DNA from: an uncultured Flavobacteriales bacterium
GTDB lineage: Bacteria; Bacteroidota; Bacteroidia; Flavobacteriales; Crocinitomicaceae
Direction: 5' to 3'
Length of the DNA: 16,823 nt
Assembly (NCBI GenBank): GCA_946479985.1
Contig: CAMLIF010000089.1
Coordinates: forward strand, 1 to 16,823
In this document: piece by piece, positions 1 through 7,271 of the stretch
How the letters are laid out: each line of letters starts with the position of its first letter
Position numbering within the stretch: position 1 is the first letter of the stretch
Notes under the pieces: model-generated
Seen by the model: the letters and a program-made list of their open reading frames with translations, nothing else
The model's database searches: none
What the model was told of the DNA's origin: nothing
Translations under genes and position numbers: made by a program

Positions 1-187
1 AGATTGTCAGGCAGATTGAAGGGATTGGACGTGAAGTATAAACATGCTAGTGTTAGTTAAGGTAATCCGGGATTTTTAACACATAGAAGAAACACAGTCA
101 CATCGCATATTTTGACTCAACGCACCTGTCAGACTAAGTAAAATCCTCGTCCCTCGGATTTTGTATCGAAGTGGCAGGTGTGAACAC
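1..187. other. Left-edge stretch with no confident gene; possible 3' end of a plus-strand CDS
   Basis: Two plus-strand frames are open from the window edge. One ends at 41 and reads ...VRQIEGIGREV; the other ends at 60 and reads ...DVKYKHASVS. Either could be the tail of a gene lying mostly outside the window, and I cannot choose between them. The rest, from about 61 to 187, is non-coding and carries the nested inverted repeat listed separately at 123-180. Confidence 0.3.
123..180. terminator. Nested inverted repeat, likely terminator or intergenic repeat 3' of the minus-strand gene pair
   Basis: An outer arm CACCTG (123-128) pairs with CAGGTG (175-180). An inner 7-bp arm AAAATCC (140-146) pairs with GGATTTT (156-162) around a 9-nt loop. 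The element starts 8 bp beyond the stop of the minus-strand gene at 188, so it can form in that transcript. The inner stem ends in TTTT on either strand, as a weak bidirectional terminator would. The flanks TCAGACTAAGTA and TATCGAAGTG look like parts of a dispersed Bacteroidota intergenic repeat, from memory only. Confidence 0.45.
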
Positions 188-853
188 TTAATGCTCTTCC
201 CCCTCTTCTCCGCCGACAAACATGTTCATGAACTGGTCGAAGGTGATTTTCTCATAATCGGAAGGAACGCCGAACAAATTACGGTCAACGACTTCTTTTT
301 TGAATGAGATGAGTTCATAATGAATCAATCCTTCGCTGGTTGGAATGTAGTAATCCAATGCCATACCCGGAACTTCAGGGTAGACTTCGAGGTATTTGTT
401 GCTTATTTTTTTTGTGAAATAACAATCGTAGCCGTCACCAACTACTTTTCCGTCCATCAGATCATTCACATGATATTTCTGGCATTTGTAACCGGCAATT
501 TTCTTCTTGCCTTTGACTTTGGTAATGGTGTACTGCGCTTCTTTTTCAGCCTCCGGTTTTTTACTCAAATCTGTCTGGATAGCGTAGCCTTTATTCCCCA
601 TATTCAGCAATAAGTACGCTTTATTCAAAGGAATATTCCGCAAGTAAACCTGGTTTCCGAACATTTCGGTTTCAGTTTCAACCCGTACAATGGTATCATT
701 TGTTCTTATGACTACGCTCCATTGTTTGTAAATCACGTTTGTATCAGGAACCATAATAGTTGCTGTGTATTCAAAAACACCTTGCAGAGGTTCTTTTTGT
801 GCAAGCGATAAAAATGCGCAGCTAACTGCAAATACTGTAAAAACTAATCTCAT
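188..853 (-). CDS. Exported DUF4412/GLPGLI-like protein of unknown function
   Basis: A 221-residue protein with an N-terminal signal peptide (hydrophobic run at residues 2-17, probable cleavage after LAQ), so it is exported to the periplasm or beyond. The mature part is a beta-rich domain with a central IAGYKCQKYHV segment and a later VPGMALDYYI segment. That pattern resembles the DUF4412 / GLPGLI group of Bacteroidota exported proteins, whose function is not established. The acidic tail ends in GGEEGEEH. The start ATG overlaps the stop codon of the upstream gene (850-1539) by 4 bp, ATGA, which indicates translational coupling. The upstream product shares the same two segments, so the pair probably arose by duplication. 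Family assignment is by eye. Confidence 0.8.
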   Translation of the reverse strand: MRLVFTVFAVSCAFLSLAQKEPLQGVFEYTATIMVPDTNVIYKQWSVVIRTNDTIVRVETETEMFGNQVYLRNIPLNKAYLLLNMGNKGYAIQTDLSKKPEAEKEAQYTITKVKGKKKIAGYKCQKYHVNDLMDGKVVGDGYDCYFTKKISNKYLEVYPEVPGMALDYYIPTSEGLIHYELISFKKEVVDRNLFGVPSDYEKITFDQFMNMFVGGEEGEEH

Positions 854-1539
854 TTCTCAAAAGGTTTAAAGAACCCGTTCAAATAATTATTATATTCAAT
901 ATAAGATTTCTGAACACCACTTTTCGGCAGTTCCAAATCTTTATCCGAAACCGGCGTTTCATCAAATTTATTCGCTTTAAACACCATTCTCACACCGTAA
1001 CGGTCTATGGCGTATTCCATTAAAACTCCCGGAACAACCTTGAACGGATTGTACCAATTGGAATTCTTTAATTCAATTTCCTCTGTATACCAAAGTTCAA
1101 TTCTATCTTTTGGATCTGTCACACAGGTTGCTAAAGCTTTCTTTGCTGTAAAGCCCAAAATTTCCTTTTCTTCTTTCGTGAAAACCACTTTGTATTCTTT
1201 CTGATCGGAAAGCATTTTATCGATATCAGTAGTATTCAGTTTCACATTAAAAACGTCTGCACCGTATTGAAAATAAGCCGCAACTTCTTTTTTGTTACAG
1301 TCCACCAGGAGCGCGTTTTTGATATCTACCTTCTGAATCAAAGACTGCATTTTCCCGTCCTTAAATTTCATTTTCATCTCTTTAGGCAGGATATTATATA
1401 AGAAAAGGTTTCCTTTTTGATCCGGGTAATCAACCGAATATTGGATCGTTCCCTCTTTTATTTTAGAGGAATCGCCGCAGGAGGAAAGCAACAATACGGT
1501 ACTTAGGAGAATACACGTATTACGAAGTATGTTTGTCAT
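850..1539 (-). CDS. Lipoprotein, DUF4412-like, paralogue of the next gene
   Basis: A 229-residue protein with a lipoprotein signal peptide: a hydrophobic stretch at residues 9-18 and lipobox LSSC with Cys21 as the lipidated residue. It is therefore expected to be membrane anchored. The body has a segment EILGFTAKKALATCV and a later VVPGVLMEYAI that match, in order and spacing, IAGYKCQKYHV and VPGMALDYYI of the downstream gene. Function is not known. It is the first gene of a two-gene minus-strand operon and overlaps its neighbour by 4 bp. It is divergent from the arginase gene across 128 bp. A weak -7-like box, TATCTTTA on the minus strand at 1559-1566, lies 19 nt before the start and may serve it. 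Confidence 0.82.
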   Translation of the reverse strand: MTNILRNTCILLSTVLLLSSCGDSSKIKEGTIQYSVDYPDQKGNLFLYNILPKEMKMKFKDGKMQSLIQKVDIKNALLVDCNKKEVAAYFQYGADVFNVKLNTTDIDKMLSDQKEYKVVFTKEEKEILGFTAKKALATCVTDPKDRIELWYTEEIELKNSNWYNPFKVVPGVLMEYAIDRYGVRMVFKANKFDETPVSDKDLELPKSGVQKSYIEYNNYLNGFFKPFEK

Positions 1540-1619
1540 TATTAACTAAAATGAATTGTAAAGATAATCTTTGATTTTCATTCGGTTAACTTTTTGTTAT
1601 TCAACAGTCTCAACAGTCA

Positions 1620-1651
1620 TTTGTTAACTCGACAATTCATGACTACTTTTG
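1620..1651 (+). promoter_or_regulatory. Bacteroidota-type promoter for the arginase gene
   Basis: TTTG at 1620-1623, a 20-bp spacer, then TACTTTTG at 1644-1651. This is a full match to the known Bacteroidota primary sigma consensus (TTTG, about 19 bp, TAnnTTTG). The -7 element ends 16 nt before the ATG, so the expected 5' leader is only about 10 nt and has no Shine-Dalgarno sequence. Confidence 0.7.
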
Positions 1652-1667
1652 CAACGAAATTGAATCC

Positions 1668-2612
1668 ATGGAACGAAACTACTCTTTAATAGTAAATAAT
1701 TCGGAAATTACAGCCGGAACCCGCGGTTCTTCTGCCGGACCTACAGCACTTTTTACTGCAGCACGAAACGCTCAGTCTGATTTTTTCGGTCAGTTTCCGA
1801 TCCAAACGATTCAAGATCAAAATGCAGCTTTGGATAAAGCAACTTCATTCAAATTTGCCAAATACATTGACAGTTATGCAAAAGTGTTTTTTGCGGTGAA
1901 AGAAGCTGTTGCAACTGAATTAAGCAACGAGCTTTTCCCGGTTGTTTTAGCGGGAGATCACGGTTCTGCAGCCGGAACAATTGCCGGAATCAAAAGTCAG
2001 TTTCCCGACAAACGTTTAGGCGTAATCTGGGTTGATGCCCATGCTGATATCCATTCGCCTTACACTACTCCATCCGGGAATATTCACGGAATGCCTTTGT
2101 CGATTGCACTGAACAACAACAATATTGAACACAAACACAACGAAGTAGATCCTGAAACAGCCGAATTGTGGGATGCATTTCAAAAAAGTGCTTTTACGGA
2201 ACCAATGGTCAATCCGGCCGACCTGGTTTACATTGCGGTACGTGACTGCGAGGAAGAAGAAGTTTCTATCCTGGAGCGTTTAAATATTACGAATCATACG
2301 GTAGAAAATGTCAGGCAGCTGGGAGTTCCAAACGTAGTTGAGGCAGTAAAAAAACAATTGGAAACATGTGAAATGATCTACATTTCTTTCGATGTAGATT
2401 CCATGGACCCCGAATTAACCTCATACGGAACAGGAACTCCGGTAGGAAACGGTCTTTCACCAGAAGAAGCAAAAGAAATTCTGCAGCTTTTAATGCAAGA
2501 CGAAAAAGTAGTTTGCCTGGAAATGGTTGAAGTAAACCCTTGTCTGGACAATAAAAAGAACAAGATGGCAGAAGTAGCATTCGACATTTTGTCATCCGTA
2601 GTAACAAAATGA
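1668..2612 (+). CDS. Arginase family protein (ureohydrolase)
   Basis: A 314-residue ureohydrolase-fold enzyme, expected to hydrolyse arginine to ornithine and urea in the cytoplasm using a two-manganese centre. All metal ligands are visible: His98 in AGDHG, Asp123/His125/Asp127 in DAHADIH, and Asp242/Asp244 in SFDVDSMDP. The SGNIHGMP loop (residues 136-143), GTGTPVGNGLS (254-264) and EVNP with Glu288 favour arginase over agmatinase or formimidoylglutamase. Two departures from textbook arginases are AGDHG instead of GGDHS, and His129 where mammalian and Bacillus enzymes have the substrate-binding Asn of DxN. The ATG at 1668 is fixed by the promoter ending at 1651. argS follows 89 bp downstream on the same strand. 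The ureohydrolase call is secure; substrate is likely arginine but not proven. Confidence 0.88.
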   Translation: MERNYSLIVNNSEITAGTRGSSAGPTALFTAARNAQSDFFGQFPIQTIQDQNAALDKATSFKFAKYIDSYAKVFFAVKEAVATELSNELFPVVLAGDHGSAAGTIAGIKSQFPDKRLGVIWVDAHADIHSPYTTPSGNIHGMPLSIALNNNNIEHKHNEVDPETAELWDAFQKSAFTEPMVNPADLVYIAVRDCEEEEVSILERLNITNHTVENVRQLGVPNVVEAVKKQLETCEMIYISFDVDSMDPELTSYGTGTPVGNGLSPEEAKEILQLLMQDEKVVCLEMVEVNPCLDNKKNKMAEVAFDILSSVVTK

Positions 2613-2701
2613 AAACGTTCAAAAAAGTTCAAAAGATCCAATCCTCAATGCATTTGAGTCGTTTGAACGCTTGTCCTTTTTGAACCTTAGAAAAGAAAAT
2701 A
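2613..2701 (+). repeat. GTTCAAA direct/inverted repeat cluster between arginase gene and argS
   Basis: Four copies of GTTCAAA sit in 89 bp: direct at 2617-2623 and 2627-2633, inverted (TTTGAAC) at 2662-2668 and 2679-2685. CGTTCAAA (2616-2623) can pair perfectly with TTTGAACG (2662-2669). Alternatively GTTCAAAAAAG (2617-2627) can pair with CTTTTTGAAC (2676-2685) with one bulged A. The two pairings share the left arm and exclude each other. A near-palindrome around ATGCAT (2646-2658) lies in the loop. It may act as a weak terminator or leader structure for argS, or be a degenerate intergenic repeat. Confidence 0.55.
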
Positions 2702-4594
2702 ATGGAACATATTATAGAAAAAGAATTAGCCGAAAACTTCAACAGTATTTTCAATGCGGAGCTTTCGGATTTGACATTCACCTTTCAAAAAACGAAAAAA
2801 GAATTTAACGGAGATAAAACCCTGGTTTTGTTCCCGTACCTCAAATTATTAGGCAAAAAACCTGACGAGATAGGAGTAACAATAGGAAATTACCTGATCT
2901 CAAGAGGATTGATATCAGATTTCTCAATTGTAGGTGGATTTTTAAATCTCCACTATCCTCAATCCTATTGGATGAAAGCCTTAAATGAAGTAAAAAGCGC
3001 CCAAAACTTCGGGTTTCAGGAAGCCGACTCCAAACCAACAATCATGGTGGAGTATTCTTCACCCAACACGAACAAACCGCTGCATTTAGGTCACTTACGA
3101 AACGTTTTTTTAGGATATTCAGTTTCCCAGATCTTAAAAGCGAACGGAAATAAAGTCATCAAAACACAGATCATAAACGACCGCGGGATTCACATTTGCA
3201 AAAGCATGCTTGCCTGGAGCAAATTTTCTCCGTTAAATGATCGCGGTGAACGTGAAACACCATTAAATACAGGTTTAAAAGGAGACAAACTGGTTGGGAA
3301 ATACTATGTAGAATTCGATAAACATTTCAATACTGAAGCCAAAGCAATCATTGCACAATGGGAATCGGATGATTTTGACGGTTTCTCGGAAACAACCGTA
3401 GCTAAATTCAAAGAATTGGATGACGCACTTGATGGAAAAGATGAAAAAACACAAAGTGCCATTCGCGATAAAATTAAAGACTTAGCGAAAAACGAAACCG
3501 ATTTATTGCGGGAAGCAAAAGACATGTTGGTTCGCTGGGAAGGTCGTGATCCGGAAATCTACTTAATGTGGACAACTATGAACGGCTGGGTATACGAAGG
3601 ATTCAACAAAACCTATGAGCGCATGGGAGTTGATTTCGATCGTTTATATTATGAATCGGAAACATATATTCTTGGAAAAGATCTTGTAAACGAAGGACTT
3701 GAAAAAGGTGTTTTCTATCGGAAAGATGACGGCTCAGTCTGGATCGATTTGACTTCTGACGGATTAGACCATAAGTTATTGCTTCGTTCCGACGGAACAT
3801 CTGTCTACATGACACAAGACGTTGGAACAGCAGTTGATCGTAAGCGCGACTACCCGGATCTGAACGGAATTATTTATACAGTTGGAAACGAACAGGAATA
3901 TCACTTCCAGGTACTTTTTCTGATCCTGAAAAAATTGGGCTACGAGTGGGCAGATTCCTGTTATCATTTGTCGTATGGAATGGTTGATTTACCTTCCGGA
4001 AAAATGAAATCGCGTGAAGGAACTGTTGTTGATGCCGATGATTTAATGGAAGAAGTGGTTCAAAGTGCAAAAAAACTTACACAGGAACGCGGACATATAG
4101 ATGCTATGAGCGAAGCGGATAAAGCTTTGCTTTTCGAGCAAATCGGGATGGGTGGATTGAAATACTATTTATTGAAAGTAGATCCGAAGAAACGCATGTT
4201 GTATAATCCGGAAGAATCTATTGAGTTGAACGGACATACAGGGCCGTTTATTCAGTACACACATGCCCGTATTTGTACTTTGTTGGAAAAGGCGGGTGAA
4301 ATTGCTCCGGTTTCCCATGTTTCGCTTACAGAATACGAAAAGGATATTATCAAAGTTTTATTGGAATACCCGGAGATTATTGCTGAAGCTGCAAAATCAT
4401 ATTCGCCTTCAATTGTAGCAAATTACGCTTATGAGCTGGTAAAGACGTACAATCATTTCTACCAGAACGTCAATATTCTACAGGAAGAAAACAGTGATTT
4501 ACGAAATGCACGTTTGATCTTAAGCGAAGCAGTTGTGAAAGTGATTTCATCATCGCTTGGCTTATTGGGGATTCAGTCGCCGCGGAAGATGTAA
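2702..4594 (+). CDS. argS: Arginine--tRNA ligase
   Basis: A 630-residue class I aminoacyl-tRNA synthetase that charges tRNA-Arg with arginine in the cytoplasm; expected to be essential. An N-terminal additional domain covers about residues 1-100. The class I HIGH motif is HLGH (128-131), preceded by the ArgRS signature EYSSPNTNKPLHLGHLRN. The KMSKS-equivalent is KMKSR (434-438). The C-terminal DALR-type anticodon-binding domain follows GPFIQYTHARI. The protein is longer than the E. coli enzyme (577 aa). The extra length is mainly a charged lysine/aspartate-rich segment at about 229-275. No good promoter is visible directly upstream, so it is probably co-transcribed with the arginase gene. It ends at a hairpin terminator. 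Confidence 0.97.
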   Translation: MEHIIEKELAENFNSIFNAELSDLTFTFQKTKKEFNGDKTLVLFPYLKLLGKKPDEIGVTIGNYLISRGLISDFSIVGGFLNLHYPQSYWMKALNEVKSAQNFGFQEADSKPTIMVEYSSPNTNKPLHLGHLRNVFLGYSVSQILKANGNKVIKTQIINDRGIHICKSMLAWSKFSPLNDRGERETPLNTGLKGDKLVGKYYVEFDKHFNTEAKAIIAQWESDDFDGFSETTVAKFKELDDALDGKDEKTQSAIRDKIKDLAKNETDLLREAKDMLVRWEGRDPEIYLMWTTMNGWVYEGFNKTYERMGVDFDRLYYESETYILGKDLVNEGLEKGVFYRKDDGSVWIDLTSDGLDHKLLLRSDGTSVYMTQDVGTAVDRKRDYPDLNGIIYTVGNEQEYHFQVLFLILKKLGYEWADSCYHLSYGMVDLPSGKMKSREGTVVDADDLMEEVVQSAKKLTQERGHIDAMSEADKALLFEQIGMGGLKYYLLKVDPKKRMLYNPEESIELNGHTGPFIQYTHARICTLLEKAGEIAPVSHVSLTEYEKDIIKVLLEYPEIIAEAAKSYSPSIVANYAYELVKTYNHFYQNVNILQEENSDLRNARLILSEAVVKVISSSLGLLGIQSPRKM

Positions 4595-4613
4595 GGTCAA
4601 AAACGAAAGGGAC

Positions 4614-4655
4614 AAAAAGAAAAAAGCATCACTCTCGTAATGCTTTTTCTTTTTG
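4614..4655. terminator. Bidirectional terminator shared by argS (plus) and tRNA-Ala (minus)
   Basis: AAAAAGAAAAAAGCAT (4614-4629) and ATGCTTTTTCTTTTT (4640-4654) form a long stem with one bulge around a 10-nt loop. Each strand presents a U-rich 3' arm, so it can stop argS transcripts and tRNA transcripts coming the other way. The stem begins 1-2 nt past the tRNA 3' end. Confidence 0.8.
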
Positions 4656-4729
4656 TGGAGAATATCGGACTCGAACCGATCACCTCAACACTGCCAGCGT
4701 TGCGCTCTAGCCAGATGAGCTAATCCCCC
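4656..4729 (-). tRNA. tRNA-Ala (anticodon GGC)
   Basis: A 74-nt cloverleaf on the minus strand. The acceptor 5' strand is GGGGGAT, pairing with ATTCTCC with two G-U pairs, and the discriminator is A. The D stem is GCTC/GAGC. The anticodon stem is CAACG/TGTTG with loop CTGGCAG; the anticodon GGC is at plus positions 4693-4695 and reads GCC/GCU alanine codons. The T arm is ATCGG-TTCGAGT-CCGAT. The 3' CCA is not encoded, so it must be added enzymatically. The terminator stem follows immediately. Confidence 0.95.
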
Positions 4730-4742
4730 GGGTAATGGATTG

Positions 4743-4775
4743 CTAAATTACTTTTTTCTTTGACATCTAAGCAAA
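4743..4775 (-). promoter_or_regulatory. Possible promoter of tRNA-Ala
   Basis: On the minus strand TTTG (4772-4775), a 21-bp spacer and TAATTTAG (4743-4750), one mismatch from TAnnTTTG, end 13 nt before the tRNA 5' end. The spacer is slightly long. The tRNA could also be reached by read-through from paaD, since no terminator is visible in the 84-bp gap. Confidence 0.4.
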
Positions 4776-4813
4776 GAACGGCAGAAGTATTTACAATCAA
4801 TTTTATCAATACA

Positions 4814-5278
4814 TCAGTGACATTTGAAATAACTGAAAGGTTCCAGACAGCTATCGCAGGTGTAAAGTGCCTGACAAGGTGTTGCTCCGAACCGGCTTAC
4901 AACCCTGGTCTGTTTACTGCCACAATGAGGACAAACCACAGGTGTATTGTGCGTAACCGGAGGCGAAATACCGGTTTGCAGCAATTTGGTTTTGGTTTCT
5001 TCCGATAGCCAATCAGTGGTCCACACAGGATAAAGCTGCATTTCAATCTCTATATCGGTATAACCGGCGGCCTTCAGTTGCTCGCGAATCAAATCCATGA
5101 ACAACTGTTTAGCCGGACAGCCAGTATACGTTGGTGTGATAATCACTTTAATATGTCCGTCCACTTCTTCAACACTGCGCACAACGCCCAGTTCCACAAG
5201 ATTAATTGTGGGAATTTCGGGATCAGGAACCTGCCGCAACAGTTCCAAAATGTGCTCACTTTTCGAAGAACTTACCAT
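4814..5278 (-). CDS. paaD: Phenylacetyl-CoA epoxidase accessory subunit PaaD
   Basis: A 154-residue protein (E. coli PaaD is about 165). Residues 1-90 form a MIP18/DUF59 domain with the conserved TPTYTGCPA segment (Cys54). The C-terminal part is a small cysteine-rich metal-binding module: Cys116 and Cys119 in CPHC, Cys135, Cys141, Cys144 in CDSC, and Cys153 in the FKC end. DUF59 proteins act in iron-sulfur or metal-centre assembly. PaaD is needed for an active phenylacetyl-CoA epoxidase but is not part of its catalytic AC core. It is the last paa gene here, and its start overlaps the paaC stop by 7 bp. paaE does not follow; the next feature downstream is tRNA-Ala. Naming uses the current PaaABCDE scheme; older literature calls it PaaJ. 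Confidence 0.93.
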   Translation of the reverse strand: MVSSSKSEHILELLRQVPDPEIPTINLVELGVVRSVEEVDGHIKVIITPTYTGCPAKQLFMDLIREQLKAAGYTDIEIEMQLYPVWTTDWLSEETKTKLLQTGISPPVTHNTPVVCPHCGSKQTRVVSRFGATPCQALYTCDSCLEPFSYFKCH

Positions 5279-6024
5279 ATCGCATCCGGATAAGCGCGTG
5301 GCAAAAATTGCATTTCGCTTAGCAAATGTCCTAAATATTCCGTGTGAAATCCTTCACGACTGTCGCGCAAATGTGTTGACTTCAACTCAGGTTCTTGAAT
5401 ACCTGCGGCGTGCAATGTTTCGCTGACTTCCGTTTTCCACTCCGATATCAATCCTTCGGTATCCGGAATGTATTGTAGATCGACAGCATCGAATGCAAAC
5501 AATTCGGGAACAAAACGGAACAACCTGTCAATGGCAAATTGCAAACGATGATTGCTTTCTTCAGTACCAATCCCCAGGCGCAGCATCCAATCTTTTGATC
5601 GTTCAAGGCTGTAGCGAATTTCCTTCAATACTTTTTCAGAAAGTCCGGCAAGTTTGCTGTTATCGCTTTGCAGCAAACGGGTGAATATGCTTTTAACATA
5701 CGCGTCGTGCAGGTATTGTCGTGCAATGACCCAGGCAAAATCGGTATTGGGCTGTTCTACCAGTTTGTAAGAGAAAAATTCCCGTTCATTTCTGCGGTAA
5801 GCGTAATCGTCGGGAGTAAGTCCTTTTTCTTCTGTTTCCGCCAGTAGTTTGTAGAGCTCCTCCGCACGACCAAGCAGATCCAATGCTGAATTTGACAGCG
5901 CAATGTCTTCTTCCAGAAAAGGACCGCGGCTACACATTTCACAAAGACGTTGTGCAAGGACTAATTCCGTATCCGCCAGTCGCACCAGCAACCGGGCAAA
6001 ATCTGTATTAATTGTAATGACCAT
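5272..6024 (-). CDS. paaC: Phenylacetyl-CoA epoxidase structural subunit PaaC
   Basis: A 250-residue, mostly helical ferritin-like protein (E. coli PaaC 248). It is the non-catalytic partner of PaaA in the ring-epoxidising multicomponent oxygenase of phenylacetate catabolism. Recognisable segments are LADTELVLAQRLCEMC near the N-terminus, DDYAYRRNEREFFSYKLVEQPNTDFA at about 72-97, and the RSKDWMLRLGIGTEESNHRLQFA segment at about 143-165. It ends PRAYPDAIW, close to other PaaC C-termini. It lies 13 bp after paaB and overlaps paaD by 7 bp, as expected of a translationally coupled operon. The ATG at 6024 gives the family length. Confidence 0.94.
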   Translation of the reverse strand: MVITINTDFARLLVRLADTELVLAQRLCEMCSRGPFLEEDIALSNSALDLLGRAEELYKLLAETEEKGLTPDDYAYRRNEREFFSYKLVEQPNTDFAWVIARQYLHDAYVKSIFTRLLQSDNSKLAGLSEKVLKEIRYSLERSKDWMLRLGIGTEESNHRLQFAIDRLFRFVPELFAFDAVDLQYIPDTEGLISEWKTEVSETLHAAGIQEPELKSTHLRDSREGFHTEYLGHLLSEMQFLPRAYPDAIW

Positions 6025-6037
6025 ATCTTCGACCTGA

Positions 6038-6322
6038 TTAGATGTTTTTTACTTCTGCCGGAATAGTGTAAAACGTAGGATGGCGGTATATTTTATCTTC
6101 CTGAGGATCGAAATAAGCTTCGGCATCTTCCATTGGTACGGACACTATACTTGCCGACGGAACTACCCACAATTCGCGGCCTTCCCCACGACGGCAGTAT
6201 GCATCACGGGCATTCTGTACCGCCATTTTTTTGTCATACCCATGCACGCTTCCCACATGTTTGAATGCGAGTCCCGCTTTTTTCTGGATAAATACTTCCC
6301 AGATGTTATCTCCAGTTTCCAT
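6038..6322 (-). CDS. paaB: Phenylacetyl-CoA epoxidase subunit PaaB
   Basis: A 94-residue protein (E. coli PaaB 95) that bridges PaaAC heterodimers in the phenylacetyl-CoA epoxidase. It begins with WEVFIQKKAGLAFKHVGSVH and contains the family's AVQNARDAYCRRGEGRELWVV segment, followed by DPQEDKIYRHPTFYTIP. It is spaced 13 bp from both paaA and paaC. Identity is clear from sequence and position. Confidence 0.95.
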   Translation of the reverse strand: METGDNIWEVFIQKKAGLAFKHVGSVHGYDKKMAVQNARDAYCRRGEGRELWVVPSASIVSVPMEDAEAYFDPQEDKIYRHPTFYTIPAEVKNI

Positions 6323-6335
6323 ATCTTAATTGAGT

Positions 6336-7271
6336 TTATAATGAAATGATTGCAGTTTCTGTTTTTCGGGCATAGGCTGCAGCTGCTTCGCGCACCCACC
6401 TGTTTTCCTGATGTACATTACGGTGATGGTCAAGCCGGTCGGTATTGCAAGGACCGTTTCCGTTGATAACATCGTGGAACTCATTCCAATCCAGCGGACT
6501 GTGATCGTAACTGCCGGTTGTTTCGTTCAGGCAGCAATTCGGATCAGGAACGGTAAGTCCGAGAAATTCGACCTGCGGTACTGTTTTATCAATGAATTTC
6601 TGACGCAACCGGTCGTTGGATTCTCGTTTGATTTTCCATTTCATCGCGTTTCCGGTATGAGCAGAGTCGGTGTCATGCGGACCAAACATCATGAGGGCAG
6701 GGAACCAAAAACGATTCACGGCATCCTGCGCCATTTCGCGTTGCTCTTTTGTACCACGCGCCATGTGCATCATGATTTCGTAGCCCTGCCGCTGATGGAA
6801 ACTTTCTTCCATGCAAATACGCACCATAGCTCGTGAATAAGGTCCGTAAGACGTTTTCTGCAGGGATACCTGATTTACGATTGCAGCTCCATCGACCAAC
6901 CAGCCAATAGCTCCGATATCTGCCCAGTTCAGAGTTGGGTAATTAAACACACTGGAATAGCGTGCCTTTCCTTCGTGAAGTTGTGTAATCAATTCTTCGC
7001 GTGATACATTGAGTGTTTCGGCAACACTGTAGAGGTACAATCCATGTCCGCCTTCATCCTGAATCTTGGCAAGCAACACCTGTTTGGAACGCAGCGATGG
7101 TGCTCTCAGCAGCCAGTTTCCTTCGGGCTGCATACCAATCACTTCGGAATGGGCATGCTGTGAAACCTGACGCACCAGATGTTTCCTGTATTCTTCAGGC
7201 ATCCAGTCGTGCGGTTCTATTTTCAGATCTTGTTCTATCAATGCGTTAAAAGCCACTTCGTGTTTTTCCAT
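6336..7271 (-). CDS. paaA: Phenylacetyl-CoA epoxidase catalytic subunit PaaA
   Basis: The diiron oxygenase subunit that converts phenylacetyl-CoA to the 1,2-epoxide, committing phenylacetate and related aromatics to degradation. I place the start at the ATG at 7271 (311 aa, E. coli 309). The frame stays open to a TTG at 7319, but those 16 residues match nothing in the family. Carboxylate-bridged diiron ligands are visible: Glu43 in HAHSE, Glu73 and His76 in QDEGGH, Asp127 in WLVDGAA, and Glu156 and His159 in [35 protein letters not shown] and [15 protein letters not shown] are near-identical to known PaaA. It is first in a paaABCD operon. A full promoter match was not found in the upstream gap. 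Confidence 0.96.
   Translation of the reverse strand: MEKHEVAFNALIEQDLKIEPHDWMPEEYRKHLVRQVSQHAHSEVIGMQPEGNWLLRAPSLRSKQVLLAKIQDEGGHGLYLYSVAETLNVSREELITQLHEGKARYSSVFNYPTLNWADIGAIGWLVDGAAIVNQVSLQKTSYGPYSRAMVRICMEESFHQRQGYEIMMHMARGTKEQREMAQDAVNRFWFPALMMFGPHDTDSAHTGNAMKWKIKRESNDRLRQKFIDKTVPQVEFLGLTVPDPNCCLNETTGSYDHSPLDWNEFHDVINGNGPCNTDRLDHHRNVHQENRWVREAAAAYARKTETAIISL

Noticed and set aside
4656..4729. tRNA-Ala as an integration site for a mobile element
   Set aside because: No integrase, no repeated tRNA 3' end and no foreign-looking genes are present on either side.
5097..5426. 109-codon plus-strand open frame across the paaC/paaD junction
   Set aside because: Antisense to both paaC and paaD; no independent support.
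6411..6836. 141-codon plus-strand open frame
   Set aside because: Antisense to paaA, which is highly conserved; an open frame by chance.
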